Positions 54,804-63,125 of a stretch of DNA of 64,000 nt are shown here, one piece after another. The DNA is from a bacterium. Its GTDB lineage: Bacteria > Cyanobacteriota > Vampirovibrionia > Vampirovibrionales > Vampirovibrionaceae. The stretch lies in assembly GCA_030429585.1 (NCBI GenBank), contig JAUIEU010000001.1, positions 1,669,994 through 1,733,993 on the forward strand, written 5' to 3'. The translations under genes and the position numbers were made by a program. Under the pieces are notes generated by a model. That model did no database searches. It saw only the letters and a list, made by a program, of their open reading frames with translations, and was not told where the DNA came from. Numbering within the stretch: position 1 is the stretch's first letter; each line of letters begins with the position of its first letter.

Positions 54804-54864
54804 AAGCACCGGTGGCATCGCCCAAGGCGAGCCCCCTTTGTACCAACCCTAACCCGCTTTGTTT

Positions 54865-55455
54865 ATGCCTTTTGTACGCTCACGCCTAAACGCCTTTGCT
54901 CGCCTGCCTGTAGGTTTAACCCAGGTATGGGCACGGGTATGGCTTGGGGTAATACTATGCCTTGGTTTAGCCAGCTTGGCCGCCGCCCCCTTATGGGCCT
55001 TAGGCACCACCACTGCGTTAGCCTCTGTCGCAAAACCATCAGCATCCACTGGCCTAAGCATTCGCACCGTGGCGTGGGGCAGTTTTTACCCCTTATCTCG
55101 CCCTGTGTGGCAGCCTAACCACACCCACGTTATGGTTATGCCTTTTGCATCACCAACCACCGCCGCGCCCAACGCCACCAGCCTTGCCGTAACCCCCAGC
55201 ACCAAGGCCACCCCGGCCAAGGCAATACCCAACTCGTTTCCGTTAGCCGCGCCCACCACTATTCCTATCCACATACAGGCGGATGGCCCCTTAACCCTTA
55301 ACCCACTAACCACTCTTTCAACCAACCCAGCCACCAATACGCTAACCCTCCACCAAGTGGTATTGCCTTCCGTAACCCAACAGGTAGGCGGCCCCCCTAT
55401 GGCGCCTGTTACCTTGCAGCTCCACTTTAGCAGAGGAGGGGCCCACCATGAGTAA
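54865..55455 (+). CDS. Signal-anchored hypothetical protein upstream of a GspE-like ATPase gene
   Basis: Not recognised. The 196-residue protein has a basic start, a hydrophobic segment (about 25-46, possibly a cleavable signal ending in LWALG), and an extended Thr/Pro/Ala-rich remainder with beta-like stretches such as HTHVMVMPFA. I took the ATG at 54865. A TTG two codons earlier is also in frame. Its end overlaps the GspE/PilB-like gene by 8 bp, so translation is probably coupled. A pilus- or secretion-associated envelope protein is a reasonable guess from position only. Confidence 0.6.
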   Translation: MPFVRSRLNAFARLPVGLTQVWARVWLGVILCLGLASLAAAPLWALGTTTALASVAKPSASTGLSIRTVAWGSFYPLSRPVWQPNHTHVMVMPFASPTTAAPNATSLAVTPSTKATPAKAIPNSFPLAAPTTIPIHIQADGPLTLNPLTTLSTNPATNTLTLHQVVLPSVTQQVGGPPMAPVTLQLHFSRGGAHHE

Positions 55456-57172
55456 CACTGCCACCCAACAACCCCACCAAGTAGATGCCGCCTTAGCCCA
55501 TGTATTGGTTAGCCAAGAAGGAATGACCGCAGACAACGTGGCAAACCTAACCGAACAAGCCCACACCATGGGCATGGGGTTAGATAGATATTTAGTGGTA
55601 CAAGGCAGCCACCCCTTAGAACGCATTGGCGAATTACTCGCCAGCCACCACCATATGCCCTATGTGGCCCTAACCTCGTTAGAGCTACCCAACCCTGATG
55701 TGGCCAATTTACTGCCTGATGAGTTTTTGCACATTAAGCAAATCCTACCCATCGCCCTAGAAAATGGCCGCCTAAAAGCCGTCACTCTACAACCAGATGC
55801 CCCTGGGCTAAGCGATGAAATAACCTATCTTTCTGGGTTACGGCCCGAATTATGCATTACCACCCCCATGGAGTGGGACGATTACCACCAGGCCCAACGA
55901 GAAAACTCGGTAATGGGCATTAGCCTGATGGATACCCACTCGCAAGAGCAAACCTATCTTCAGCTAACCAACGATATTATTAACCAGGCCATCCAACTCG
56001 GCGCCAGCGATATCCATATTGAGCCCCGCAAAGAGAATACCGCCGTGCGTTGCCGGCTTGATGGGGTATTAGTAACCACCCAAGAGCTACCCACCGAAAC
56101 CTTGGGCGGCATATTGGCCCGCCTTAAAGTACTGGCAGGCATGGATATTGCCGAGCATCGCAAAGCCCAAGACGGCCAATTTACCCATGAATGGCAAGAC
56201 GCCACCTTGTTTATGCGGGTTAGCACCTTCCCCATGACCCAAAACCGAGAAAAGGTGACCTTGCGGATTTTGCGCCCCTTCCAATCCGTCATGAGTTTTG
56301 AAAGCTTAGGGATGAGCAGCGGGGATGTACGCACCGTGCAAGCCTTGCTTACCCAACCCCACGGCATTGTATTGGTATGTGGGCCCACCGGTAGCGGCAA
56401 AAGCACCACGGTATATGCCATGCTAGCCAAAATTAGCCAAGAGCCCAAAAACATTACCACTATTGAAGACCCGGTAGAATTAGAGCTGGATGGGATTAAT
56501 CAGTCTCAAATTCAGCACCGCAACGGCATGACCTACCCAAACAGCATTAAGGCCCTACTGCGCCAGGACCCTGACGTGGTGATGGTAGGCGAAATTAGGG
56601 ATATGGATGCCCTGGGTACCACTCTGCAAGCCGCCCTAACCGGCCACCTAATGATGAGTACCTTCCATAGCAATAACGCTGCCGGGGCCATTACCCGCAT
56701 GCTGGATATGGGTATTTCGCCTAAATTATTAAGTAGCGGACTTGCCGGTATTATTGCCCAGCGGTTAGTGCGGGTGCTCTGCCCCCACTGCAAACAATGC
56801 CGCCCCATCCAACCCTATGAAAGCGATATTCTGTTCCCCAACCAGGCTGCCCTAGCCCAAGGCCTGCAACTGTACCACCCACAAGGGTGCAAGTTATGCC
56901 ACAACACGGGCTATAAAGGCCGCATTGGGGTATTTGAACTAATGCCCATGGACCGAGAACTGCGCTACCTCATTGCCCAAAGCGCCGATGAGCAACAATT
57001 GGAAGATGCCGCCATTTCAGGAGGCATGATTTCGTTATCCTTAAACGGGCGAGAAAAAGTGATCCAAGGCATTACCTCTATTGAAGAAGTGGCCCGTGTA
57101 TTTGGTATTACCTTACCCAATAGCGGTGCCACCTTAGCCCATGCCGCCAGTACTGAATATGGTACACCATAA
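55448..57172 (+). CDS. GspE/PilB-type secretion or pilus assembly ATPase
   Basis: Cytoplasmic ATPase of a type II secretion or type IV pilus system. The N-terminal N1 domain (about 5-150) is followed by ASDIHIEPR, the Walker A GPTGSGKSTT, the Asp box ITTIEDPVE, the Walker B-like DPDVVMVGEIRD and the His box LMMSTFHSNNAAGAI. A zinc tetracysteine is formed by CPHC and CKLC, which is typical of GspE/PilB and not of the retraction ATPase PilT. An AGAGGAGG site lies 9 nt before the ATG. The next gene, gspF-like, overlaps the stop as TAATG. Confidence 0.92.
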   Translation: MSNTATQQPHQVDAALAHVLVSQEGMTADNVANLTEQAHTMGMGLDRYLVVQGSHPLERIGELLASHHHMPYVALTSLELPNPDVANLLPDEFLHIKQILPIALENGRLKAVTLQPDAPGLSDEITYLSGLRPELCITTPMEWDDYHQAQRENSVMGISLMDTHSQEQTYLQLTNDIINQAIQLGASDIHIEPRKENTAVRCRLDGVLVTTQELPTETLGGILARLKVLAGMDIAEHRKAQDGQFTHEWQDATLFMRVSTFPMTQNREKVTLRILRPFQSVMSFESLGMSSGDVRTVQALLTQPHGIVLVCGPTGSGKSTTVYAMLAKISQEPKNITTIEDPVELELDGINQSQIQHRNGMTYPNSIKALLRQDPDVVMVGEIRDMDALGTTLQAALTGHLMMSTFHSNNAAGAITRMLDMGISPKLLSSGLAGIIAQRLVRVLCPHCKQCRPIQPYESDILFPNQAALAQGLQLYHPQGCKLCHNTGYKGRIGVFELMPMDRELRYLIAQSADEQQLEDAAISGGMISLSLNGREKVIQGITSIEEVARVFGITLPNSGATLAHAASTEYGTP

Positions 57173-58437
57173 TGGCACCTACATCTTCATCACACACGCC
57201 TCATCAACCCACCGCTTCTGTACTGCTAACCTACCGCTACGAAGCGATTGCCTCTAACAGCACCCAGCCCCTTACTGCCGCCAGCCACCCAAACAAAGGA
57301 CGCAAAAAAGGGTTTTTACAAGCCAAAAACGAGCGCGATGCCCGCCTACAACTACGGCAAAAAGCCCTAATTGCAACGCGGCTAAGCCTGGTGACCCAAC
57401 ACCGCCAACAAGGGCGACGCGATGTTGTGTGGAACCAAGTGCGCACCCGCTTGTACCATACCCAACACGTGGCCTTGGTATGCCATACCATACAAGATGC
57501 CCTGGACAGTGGCCAAACGTTAGTAAACGCCCTGCATACCGCCGAGCAAATTGCCCCCACCGAACAATGGGAACTGGCCATTATTCAGCTGCGGCAACAA
57601 CTCCTTTCTGGCCAACCGGTTAGCCCTATTGTGGCCCAACAAAGCAAACTGTGGAGCAAGCCACTGGCTACCTTACTTATGGCCAGCGATCAAGCTGACT
57701 TACTGGTAGAAGGGTTCCACAGCGCAGCCCAACTAGCCCAACGGAACCATTATTGGTACAGCCAATGGCAAGCCACCTATTGGCGCGGCATTGGGTGGCT
57801 AAGCTTGCTTATATTTACCGCTTTTATTTGGTGGCTAAGCCCCATTCAACCCACCGCGGATACGTCTTCTATTATTGATACTATTTTTGCTGGGCCCCAT
57901 TGGGTGCACCACACCACCCATGCCTGGTTATGGCCCTTACTTACCGTGGCGGCCATCATCACCTGGCTGGCAATTACCTTCCCCAAAGGGGCGGCCAAAG
58001 CCAAGCGCCAATTGGGGCACTCCTTTGCCATTACCCGTACCCTCTGGCAAAAACATCAAACCTGCTTATGGGTAGGCCATTGGTGGGCCGGGCTTGCTTG
58101 GCAACACTCTCCTCAAGAGGCCTTTAAACTAGCCTGCGGTTTAGCCCAACACACCGAAACCCAGCGCACCCTAGGCCATGTACTCACCCAACTAGAGCAT
58201 GGCTACCCGCTAGCAGATGCCATTGATGATGTACCCCACATCCACCCGCATATTCGGCTATCTGTGCGGCTGGCTACCAATCAGCAACATTTAAAAGAGC
58301 GCTTATGGCAGGCCTGGGATACCGTGATGATGGAACAAGCCAGCACCCTAAAAATGCTATGGATAGGCATACAATGGGCGGCCAGCGGCTTATGCATTGT
58401 ATTGCTCCTCGATATGATGTTGTTTCATATTGGCTGA
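57172..58437 (+). CDS. GspF/PilC-like inner-membrane platform protein (divergent)
   Basis: Predicted polytopic partner of the preceding ATPase. It has the general GspF/PilC layout: two related helical domains (about 90-195 and 285-390), a transmembrane pair in the middle (about 205-225 and 250-270) and one near the C-terminus (about 400-418). Key family motifs are weak: LDSGQTLVNAL and LEHGYPLADAI stand for the usual GxSLxxAL. The first 80 residues carry a basic ERDARLQLRQKA segment. The start codon overlaps the ATPase stop, so the two are coupled. Confidence 0.82.
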   Translation: MAPTSSSHTPHQPTASVLLTYRYEAIASNSTQPLTAASHPNKGRKKGFLQAKNERDARLQLRQKALIATRLSLVTQHRQQGRRDVVWNQVRTRLYHTQHVALVCHTIQDALDSGQTLVNALHTAEQIAPTEQWELAIIQLRQQLLSGQPVSPIVAQQSKLWSKPLATLLMASDQADLLVEGFHSAAQLAQRNHYWYSQWQATYWRGIGWLSLLIFTAFIWWLSPIQPTADTSSIIDTIFAGPHWVHHTTHAWLWPLLTVAAIITWLAITFPKGAAKAKRQLGHSFAITRTLWQKHQTCLWVGHWWAGLAWQHSPQEAFKLACGLAQHTETQRTLGHVLTQLEHGYPLADAIDDVPHIHPHIRLSVRLATNQQHLKERLWQAWDTVMMEQASTLKMLWIGIQWAASGLCIVLLLDMMLFHIG

Positions 58438-58496
58438 TGTAACTTTTATTAGTGTCCTTCTCTCCTCTGCTTACGGTAGAACCATCGCCAAATATC

Positions 58497-58511
58497 CTCC
58501 ACCTTGTGGAG
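58497..58511. repeat. Small hairpin between the gspF-like gene and fliP
   Basis: CTCCAC-CTT-GTGGAG forms a perfect 6-bp stem. It lies about 60 bp after the gspF-like stop and is not followed by a T-run, so it is not a typical terminator. Its function is unknown. Confidence 0.3.
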
Positions 58512-58629
58512 TCGGTCGCCTGCCTTATCTGGCATACTAGGGTAGGCCCGTTTTAATGTGGCCGTGTTGTTGTGGTAGCCCGCGGTGCATGGCATCCGGC
58601 AAACTAATTTTTTAGAGAGAGACGCCCCT

Positions 58630-59463
58630 GTGCCTTTACCTGCACATAAACCCATCGCTTTGGTAAACGCTTTACCCCTGCAGCGACCCCAATGGAAAAA
58701 ACCGTTGCTGTGGTTAAGCTTATTGCTAATGACCGTGGCCTTACTGTTGCTGTATTGCTGGTTTCAGCCAGCCCATGCCCAAAGTATCGGCATCCCTTCC
58801 ATTAATATTGGCTTGGGCAATGCCACCAAACCCACGGAAGTGAGCCAAGGGTTACAGATTTTAATCCTCCTTACCGTACTAACATTAGCCCCTGCTATTT
58901 TAATTATGGGCACCGCCTTTACCCGCATTGTGATTGTGCTCTCACTTGTTCGGCAAGCCATGGGTACCCCCCAACTGCCCCCTAGCCAAATTATTGTGGG
59001 CTTGGCCATGATTTTAACATTTTTTGTAATGCAGCCTACCTTTCAGCAAATTAACGAGGATGCCCTACAACCCTACTTAGCCCAATCCATTAGCCAACAA
59101 CAAGCCCTGGATAAAGCCGTTACCCCCATTCGCACCTTTATGTTTAAACAAGTGCACCAAAAAGATTTAGAACTCTTTGTGGGCCTAGCCAAAATGAGCC
59201 GCCCTAAAAATGCGGGCGATATCCCCACCCATGTATTGCTGCCTGCATTTTTAATTAGCGAATTAAAAACCGCTTTTCAGCTTGGCTTTGTGGTGTTTTT
59301 ACCCTTTATCGTTATTGACGTGGTGGTGAGTAGTATTTTGGTCAGTATGGGGATGTTGTTTTTACCCCCAGCCACCATTTCGTTGCCCTTTAAAATTGTA
59401 CTGTTTGTACTGGTGGATGGGTGGCATTTAATTACCCAATCACTCGTGGCCGGATTTGGCTAG
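58630..59463 (+). CDS. fliP: Flagellar export gate protein FliP
   Basis: Membrane component of the flagellar type III export gate. A cleavable-looking signal sequence is followed by the diagnostic FliP block GTAFTRIVIVLSLVRQAMGTP and PPSQIIVGLAMILTFFVM, then FLISELKTAFQLGFVVFLPF and the C-terminal helices. I chose the GTG at 58630 (277 aa), preceded by GAGAGAGA. An upstream GTG at 58585 lacks a ribosome-binding site. fliQ, fliR and flhB follow in the common order. A fliP of a virulence-type system is unlikely given flhB and the lack of other such genes. Confidence 0.94.
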   Translation: MPLPAHKPIALVNALPLQRPQWKKPLLWLSLLLMTVALLLLYCWFQPAHAQSIGIPSINIGLGNATKPTEVSQGLQILILLTVLTLAPAILIMGTAFTRIVIVLSLVRQAMGTPQLPPSQIIVGLAMILTFFVMQPTFQQINEDALQPYLAQSISQQQALDKAVTPIRTFMFKQVHQKDLELFVGLAKMSRPKNAGDIPTHVLLPAFLISELKTAFQLGFVVFLPFIVIDVVVSSILVSMGMLFLPPATISLPFKIVLFVLVDGWHLITQSLVAGFG

Positions 59464-59484
59464 CACGCCTAAAAGGATTTTGTT

Positions 59485-59766
59485 ATGAACCCTAGTCAAG
59501 TCGTGGATCTATTCCAACGCATGGTGTGGATGATGCTGATGTTATCGGCACCGGTACTCCTTACCGGCATGATTGTGGGTGTGGTTATTTCTATTTTTCA
59601 AGCGGTTACCCAAATCCAAGAGCAAACCATTACCTTTGTGCCTAAAATTTTAGCCTGTCTCTTTGTGTTTATTCTTACCGCCCACTGGAGCATTGACATG
59701 ATGATGACCTACAGCGATAGCGTGTTCGATACCATGGTAAACCTGGCCACGGCGGCCAAAAAATAA
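59485..59766 (+). CDS. fliQ: Flagellar export gate protein FliQ
   Basis: Small two-helix membrane protein (93 aa, close to the usual 89) of the export gate. The first helix (about 14-36) begins MLMLSAPVLLTGMIVGVVI, followed by the conserved FQAVTQIQEQTITFVPKI loop and the second helix (about 53-68). AAGGA precedes the ATG. It sits 21 bp after fliP and 19 bp before fliR. Confidence 0.94.
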   Translation: MNPSQVVDLFQRMVWMMLMLSAPVLLTGMIVGVVISIFQAVTQIQEQTITFVPKILACLFVFILTAHWSIDMMMTYSDSVFDTMVNLATAAKK

Positions 59767-59785
59767 AAGGCAGCCTTGTTGTTTT

Positions 59786-60619
59786 ATGACCTTTGATGGC
59801 CCACTCATTAACCTTATTATCGCCTTTTTTATGGTGATAGCGCGGATTAGTGGGCTGTTTGCCATTTCGCCTTTTTTTGGGGGCCACAATTTACCAGGGC
59901 GCGTTCGGGTAGGGATGGCTTTATCCTTAAGCGTTATTTTTATAATGCTCCACGGGCAAGCCATTAACGGCCCGCTGTTGGCCATTAACTTGCCCCAACT
60001 TATCGCCCTAATGGGGCAAGAGTTTATTATTGGATTACTAATTGGCTTTGGTGCCGAGCTACTCTTTACCGGGGTACGCATGAGCGGCGAATTTATTGCA
60101 GTGCAAATGGGGATGTCTGTAAGTGGCATTTTAGACCCTATTACCGGTAGCCAATCCCCCCTAATGGGGCAAGTGTATTACATGCTTACCTTTTTTCTCC
60201 TCCTTAGCCTTAACCTGCACCACGGTTTTATACTGGCCCTAAACAAAAGTTTTGTGTTCCTACCCATTGCCAAAGGCTTCCCGCTACTAGGGCAAACCGT
60301 TATACAAGTAATGAGCATTGGTAGCGATATGTTTGTACTGGCCTTATTGGTAGGCTCGCCGGTTATGGGCTTACTATTAATTACAGAAGTGGCCTTGGGG
60401 TTTGTGGCTAAAGTTATGCCTTCTATGAATATTTTTATGGTGAGCTTGCCCTTAAAATTTGCCTTAGGGTTACTCTCTATTATGGCCAGCATGCCCTACA
60501 CCGCCGATTTAGTCATTCAGCGCTACACCCGGCTAATTAAGCAGCTACTGAATTTATTTGCCCACCATACCGATGTGGCGGCTTTTTCTACCCACCTACT
60601 AACAGGGGGGCTTGGCTAA
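59786..60619 (+). CDS. fliR: Flagellar export gate protein FliR
   Basis: Polytopic gate protein of 277 aa that assembles with FliP and FliQ into the export channel. Hydrophobic helices span most of the length. Conserved blocks RISGLFAISPFFGG, QEFIIGLLIGFGAELLF and GEFIAVQMGMSVSGILDP are clear. The stop overlaps the flhB ATG by one base (TAATG), which indicates translational coupling. Confidence 0.94.
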   Translation: MTFDGPLINLIIAFFMVIARISGLFAISPFFGGHNLPGRVRVGMALSLSVIFIMLHGQAINGPLLAINLPQLIALMGQEFIIGLLIGFGAELLFTGVRMSGEFIAVQMGMSVSGILDPITGSQSPLMGQVYYMLTFFLLLSLNLHHGFILALNKSFVFLPIAKGFPLLGQTVIQVMSIGSDMFVLALLVGSPVMGLLLITEVALGFVAKVMPSMNIFMVSLPLKFALGLLSIMASMPYTADLVIQRYTRLIKQLLNLFAHHTDVAAFSTHLLTGGLG

Positions 60620-61689
60620 TGGCTGGCGATAAAACAGAAGCCCCCACCCCCAAGCGGCTAGAAGACGCCCGTAAAAAAGGCCAAGTAGCCAAAAGCCAAG
60701 ATTTAAATAGCGCCATTGTACTCAGTGGGGCTACTGGGGCCATGGTGTTTTTGGGTGGCGGTGTGTTTAACCAGCTACACACCCGCTTTACCACGGATTA
60801 CCAACACCTTATGCTACAAATGGCAGACCCTATGACGGTGACCGGTATTGGAGCACTGATTCAAGATTTAATTACCTCTATTGGGTGGATTTTACTGCCC
60901 TTTTTCGGCATCGGGTTTGTTACGGCGTTTGCCGCTAACTTATCTCAAAACAAACCCAATGTTTCCATGCAGGCCATTATGCCTAAGTTTGATAAGTTAA
61001 ACCCTGTTAGCGGGTTTAAGCGCATTTTTGCCATGCGCATGGTGGTAGAAACCGTTAAATCCTTATTAAAAATGGCCATTATCGCCTTTTGCGGCTTTAT
61101 GATTATTAGCAGTAATCAACATCTTATTTTGGCCCTGGGCACCACCACCCCCTTTATTGCCATTACCAAAATTACGGAAGTTATGGGCCATATTGCCATG
61201 GCCGCCTGTGTGGTTTTTCTTGTGTTGGGCATTGCCGATGTGATGTACCAGCGCTACGAGCATGAAAAACAACTAAAAATGAGCAAGCAAGAGATTAAAG
61301 ACGAACACAAAAACATGGAAGGTGACCCTAAAATGAAGGGCCGCATCCGTGAAATTGGGGTGCAAATGTCTCGGAAACAACAGTTAAGCGATTTGAAAAC
61401 GGCTGATGTGGTGATTACCAACCCCACCCACTACGCCGTTGCCATTAAATATGACAGCGAGCTGGCCCCCGCCCCTATTATCGTGGCCAAAGGGGTGGAT
61501 CACTTTGCCTTTAAAATTAGAGAAGTGGCCAAAGAAAACGGCGTGATGATACAAGAGAACAAACCCCTTGCCCGGGCCTTACATGCCATGGCAGATATTG
61601 GCGATATGGTGCCCCCAGAATTATTTGTCGCCGTGGCAGAATTACTGGCCATTGTCTATGCCTATAAGGGCAAAACCCACCGCCATTAA
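60619..61689 (+). CDS. flhB: Flagellar export substrate-specificity switch FlhB
   Basis: Membrane protein whose cytoplasmic domain cleaves itself to switch export from hook to filament proteins. The N-terminal KTEAPTPKRLEDARKKGQVAKS is typical. Four transmembrane helices lie at about 31-50, 86-108, 145-165 and 188-209. The autocleavage motif is N268-P269-T270-H271, followed by YAVAIKYD. The length of 356 aa is normal. It is the last gene of the fliPQR-flhB set. Confidence 0.95.
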   Translation: MAGDKTEAPTPKRLEDARKKGQVAKSQDLNSAIVLSGATGAMVFLGGGVFNQLHTRFTTDYQHLMLQMADPMTVTGIGALIQDLITSIGWILLPFFGIGFVTAFAANLSQNKPNVSMQAIMPKFDKLNPVSGFKRIFAMRMVVETVKSLLKMAIIAFCGFMIISSNQHLILALGTTTPFIAITKITEVMGHIAMAACVVFLVLGIADVMYQRYEHEKQLKMSKQEIKDEHKNMEGDPKMKGRIREIGVQMSRKQQLSDLKTADVVITNPTHYAVAIKYDSELAPAPIIVAKGVDHFAFKIREVAKENGVMIQENKPLARALHAMADIGDMVPPELFVAVAELLAIVYAYKGKTHRH

Positions 61690-61701
61690 GCCAGCACCTT
61701 A

Positions 61702-61719
61702 TAAAACAGGCCTGTTTTA
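61702..61719. repeat. Perfect 18-bp palindrome between flhB and metK
   Basis: TAAAACAGGCCTGTTTTA is self-complementary with no natural loop. It lies 13 bp after the flhB stop. It could be a regulator site or, as RNA, a weak hairpin with a short T-run. Known SAM riboswitch features are not seen here. Confidence 0.4.
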
Positions 61720-61761
61720 GCCCCATACTATACGAGTGACAGCATTTGTGGCAGGATAGGG

Positions 61762-61801
61762 GCGCTTATTGCAACGGCTTACAAGCGCTTAATGGCTTGT
61801 A
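61762..61801 (+). promoter_or_regulatory. Possible alternative hairpins in the metK leader
   Basis: GCGCTT (61762-61767) can pair with AAGCGC (61783-61788), while TACAAGC (61780-61786) can pair with GCTTGTA (61795-61801). The two stems share bases and exclude each other. They end 30 bp before the metK ATG. Attenuation is speculative. Confidence 0.3.
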
Positions 61802-61831
61802 CAATGCCCTGATATTGAATGGAATACCTAC

Positions 61832-63121
61832 ATGCCTGTTGAAACCACCCCTACACGCACCCTCTTCACGTCGGAATCCGTCAGCGAAGGCCACCCCGAT
61901 AAAATTTGCGACCAAATTAGCGATGCCATTTTGGATGCTTTTTTAACCCAAGACCCCATGGCCCGTGTTGCCTGCGAAGTCACCGTCACCACTGGCATGG
62001 TGTTTGTTTGTGGCGAAATTACCAGCAATACTTATGTGGATATCCCTGCCGTTGTTCGGCAAACCATTCGTAATATTGGCTACATTGGCGCCGAAAGTGG
62101 CGGCTTTGACGCAGACACCTGTGCTGTAATGACTAGCATTGATGAGCAAAGCGTGGATATTGCCGGTGGTGTGGATACCGCCAAAGAAGCCCGCGATGGC
62201 GAAACAGATAGCCTGGATAAAGTGGGCGCTGGCGACCAAGGCATTATGTTTGGTTACGCCTGCGAAGAAACCGACAACTACATGCCCCTACCTATTGCCA
62301 TTAGCCATGACCTGATGCGAAAAATGGCCACCCTGCGCAAAAACGGCACCATGGGCTACTTGCGGCCAGACAGTAAATCACAAGTAACCATTGAATATAC
62401 CGAAGACCAACAGCCTAAGCGCATTGATACTATTGTTATTAGCACCCAACACGACCCTGATATTGACGGCAACCCAGATAACGCTTTTATTCAACAACGC
62501 ATTGAACAAGACGTGAAAGGACTGGTGATTAAGCCTGTTTTTGAAGGCTATACCATTCAACCAGATGCGGATACCCAGTACTTTATTAACCCAAGCGGGC
62601 GCTTTGTTATTGGCGGCCCCCAAGGGGATTCTGGCCTGACGGGCCGTAAAATTATTGTGGATACCTACGGTGGGTATGCCCGCCATGGTGGCGGTGCCTT
62701 TAGCGGCAAAGACCCCACCAAGGTAGACCGTTCTGCTGCCTATGCTGCGCGCCATGTGGCCAAAAACATGGTAGCTGCTGGATTGGCCAGCCGTTGCGAA
62801 CTACAAATTAGTTACGCCATTGGTGTGGCTCGGCCTGTTTCCATTTATGTGGATACCTTTGGCACGAGCAACTACACCAACCAGCAATTGGCCGCCTTAG
62901 TGCAACAACACTTTGATTTACGCCCTGCTGCTATTATTAATACCTTTAAGTTACGCGCCCTGCCTGCCGAATTTGAAGGGCAGTTTTACCAGCGCTTGGC
63001 TGCCTATGGCCATATTGGCCGCACCGATTTTGACGTGCCTTGGGAACAGCTTGACAAAGTAGACGAACTAAAAGCCGCGGCGGCTAAACTAACCGTTGGC
63101 ACCACCGCCTGCTCTGTTTAG
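61832..63121 (+). CDS. metK: S-adenosylmethionine synthetase
   Basis: Makes SAM from methionine and [23 protein letters not shown] near the N-terminus, [16 protein letters not shown] in the middle, the P-loop-like [20 protein letters not shown] and the [19 protein letters not shown] block are all canonical. The length of 429 aa is slightly over the usual 385-400 because of an insertion around [12 protein letters not shown] and [12 protein letters not shown]. It converges with hemC, with 4 bp between the stops. Confidence 0.97.
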   Translation: MPVETTPTRTLFTSESVSEGHPDKICDQISDAILDAFLTQDPMARVACEVTVTTGMVFVCGEITSNTYVDIPAVVRQTIRNIGYIGAESGGFDADTCAVMTSIDEQSVDIAGGVDTAKEARDGETDSLDKVGAGDQGIMFGYACEETDNYMPLPIAISHDLMRKMATLRKNGTMGYLRPDSKSQVTIEYTEDQQPKRIDTIVISTQHDPDIDGNPDNAFIQQRIEQDVKGLVIKPVFEGYTIQPDADTQYFINPSGRFVIGGPQGDSGLTGRKIIVDTYGGYARHGGGAFSGKDPTKVDRSAAYAARHVAKNMVAAGLASRCELQISYAIGVARPVSIYVDTFGTSNYTNQQLAALVQQHFDLRPAAIINTFKLRALPAEFEGQFYQRLAAYGHIGRTDFDVPWEQLDKVDELKAAAAKLTVGTTACSV

Positions 63122-63125
63122 TTAC

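Larger units (their letters stand above)
54492..54864. other. Divergent 373-bp control region between groES and the secretion operon
   Basis: It contains no gene. It holds candidate promoters for both directions, an inverted repeat pair TTGGCTTA (54557-54564) and TAAGCCAA (54609-54616) in the groES leader, the palindrome GCTGGCCAGC (54589-54598) between them, and a GGTGC/GCACC hairpin around 54789-54810. No HrcA (CIRCE) site was found. Confidence 0.5.

Noticed and set aside
54492..54864. CIRCE/HrcA operator upstream of groES
   Set aside because: The string AGTGCTGTAA near 54646 recalls half a CIRCE site, but the matching TTAGCACTC arm at the right spacing is missing.
61690..61831. Known SAM riboswitch before metK
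   Set aside because: The leader is only about 140 nt and shows none of the conserved SAM-I kink-turn or pseudoknot sequence. Only simple hairpins are visible.
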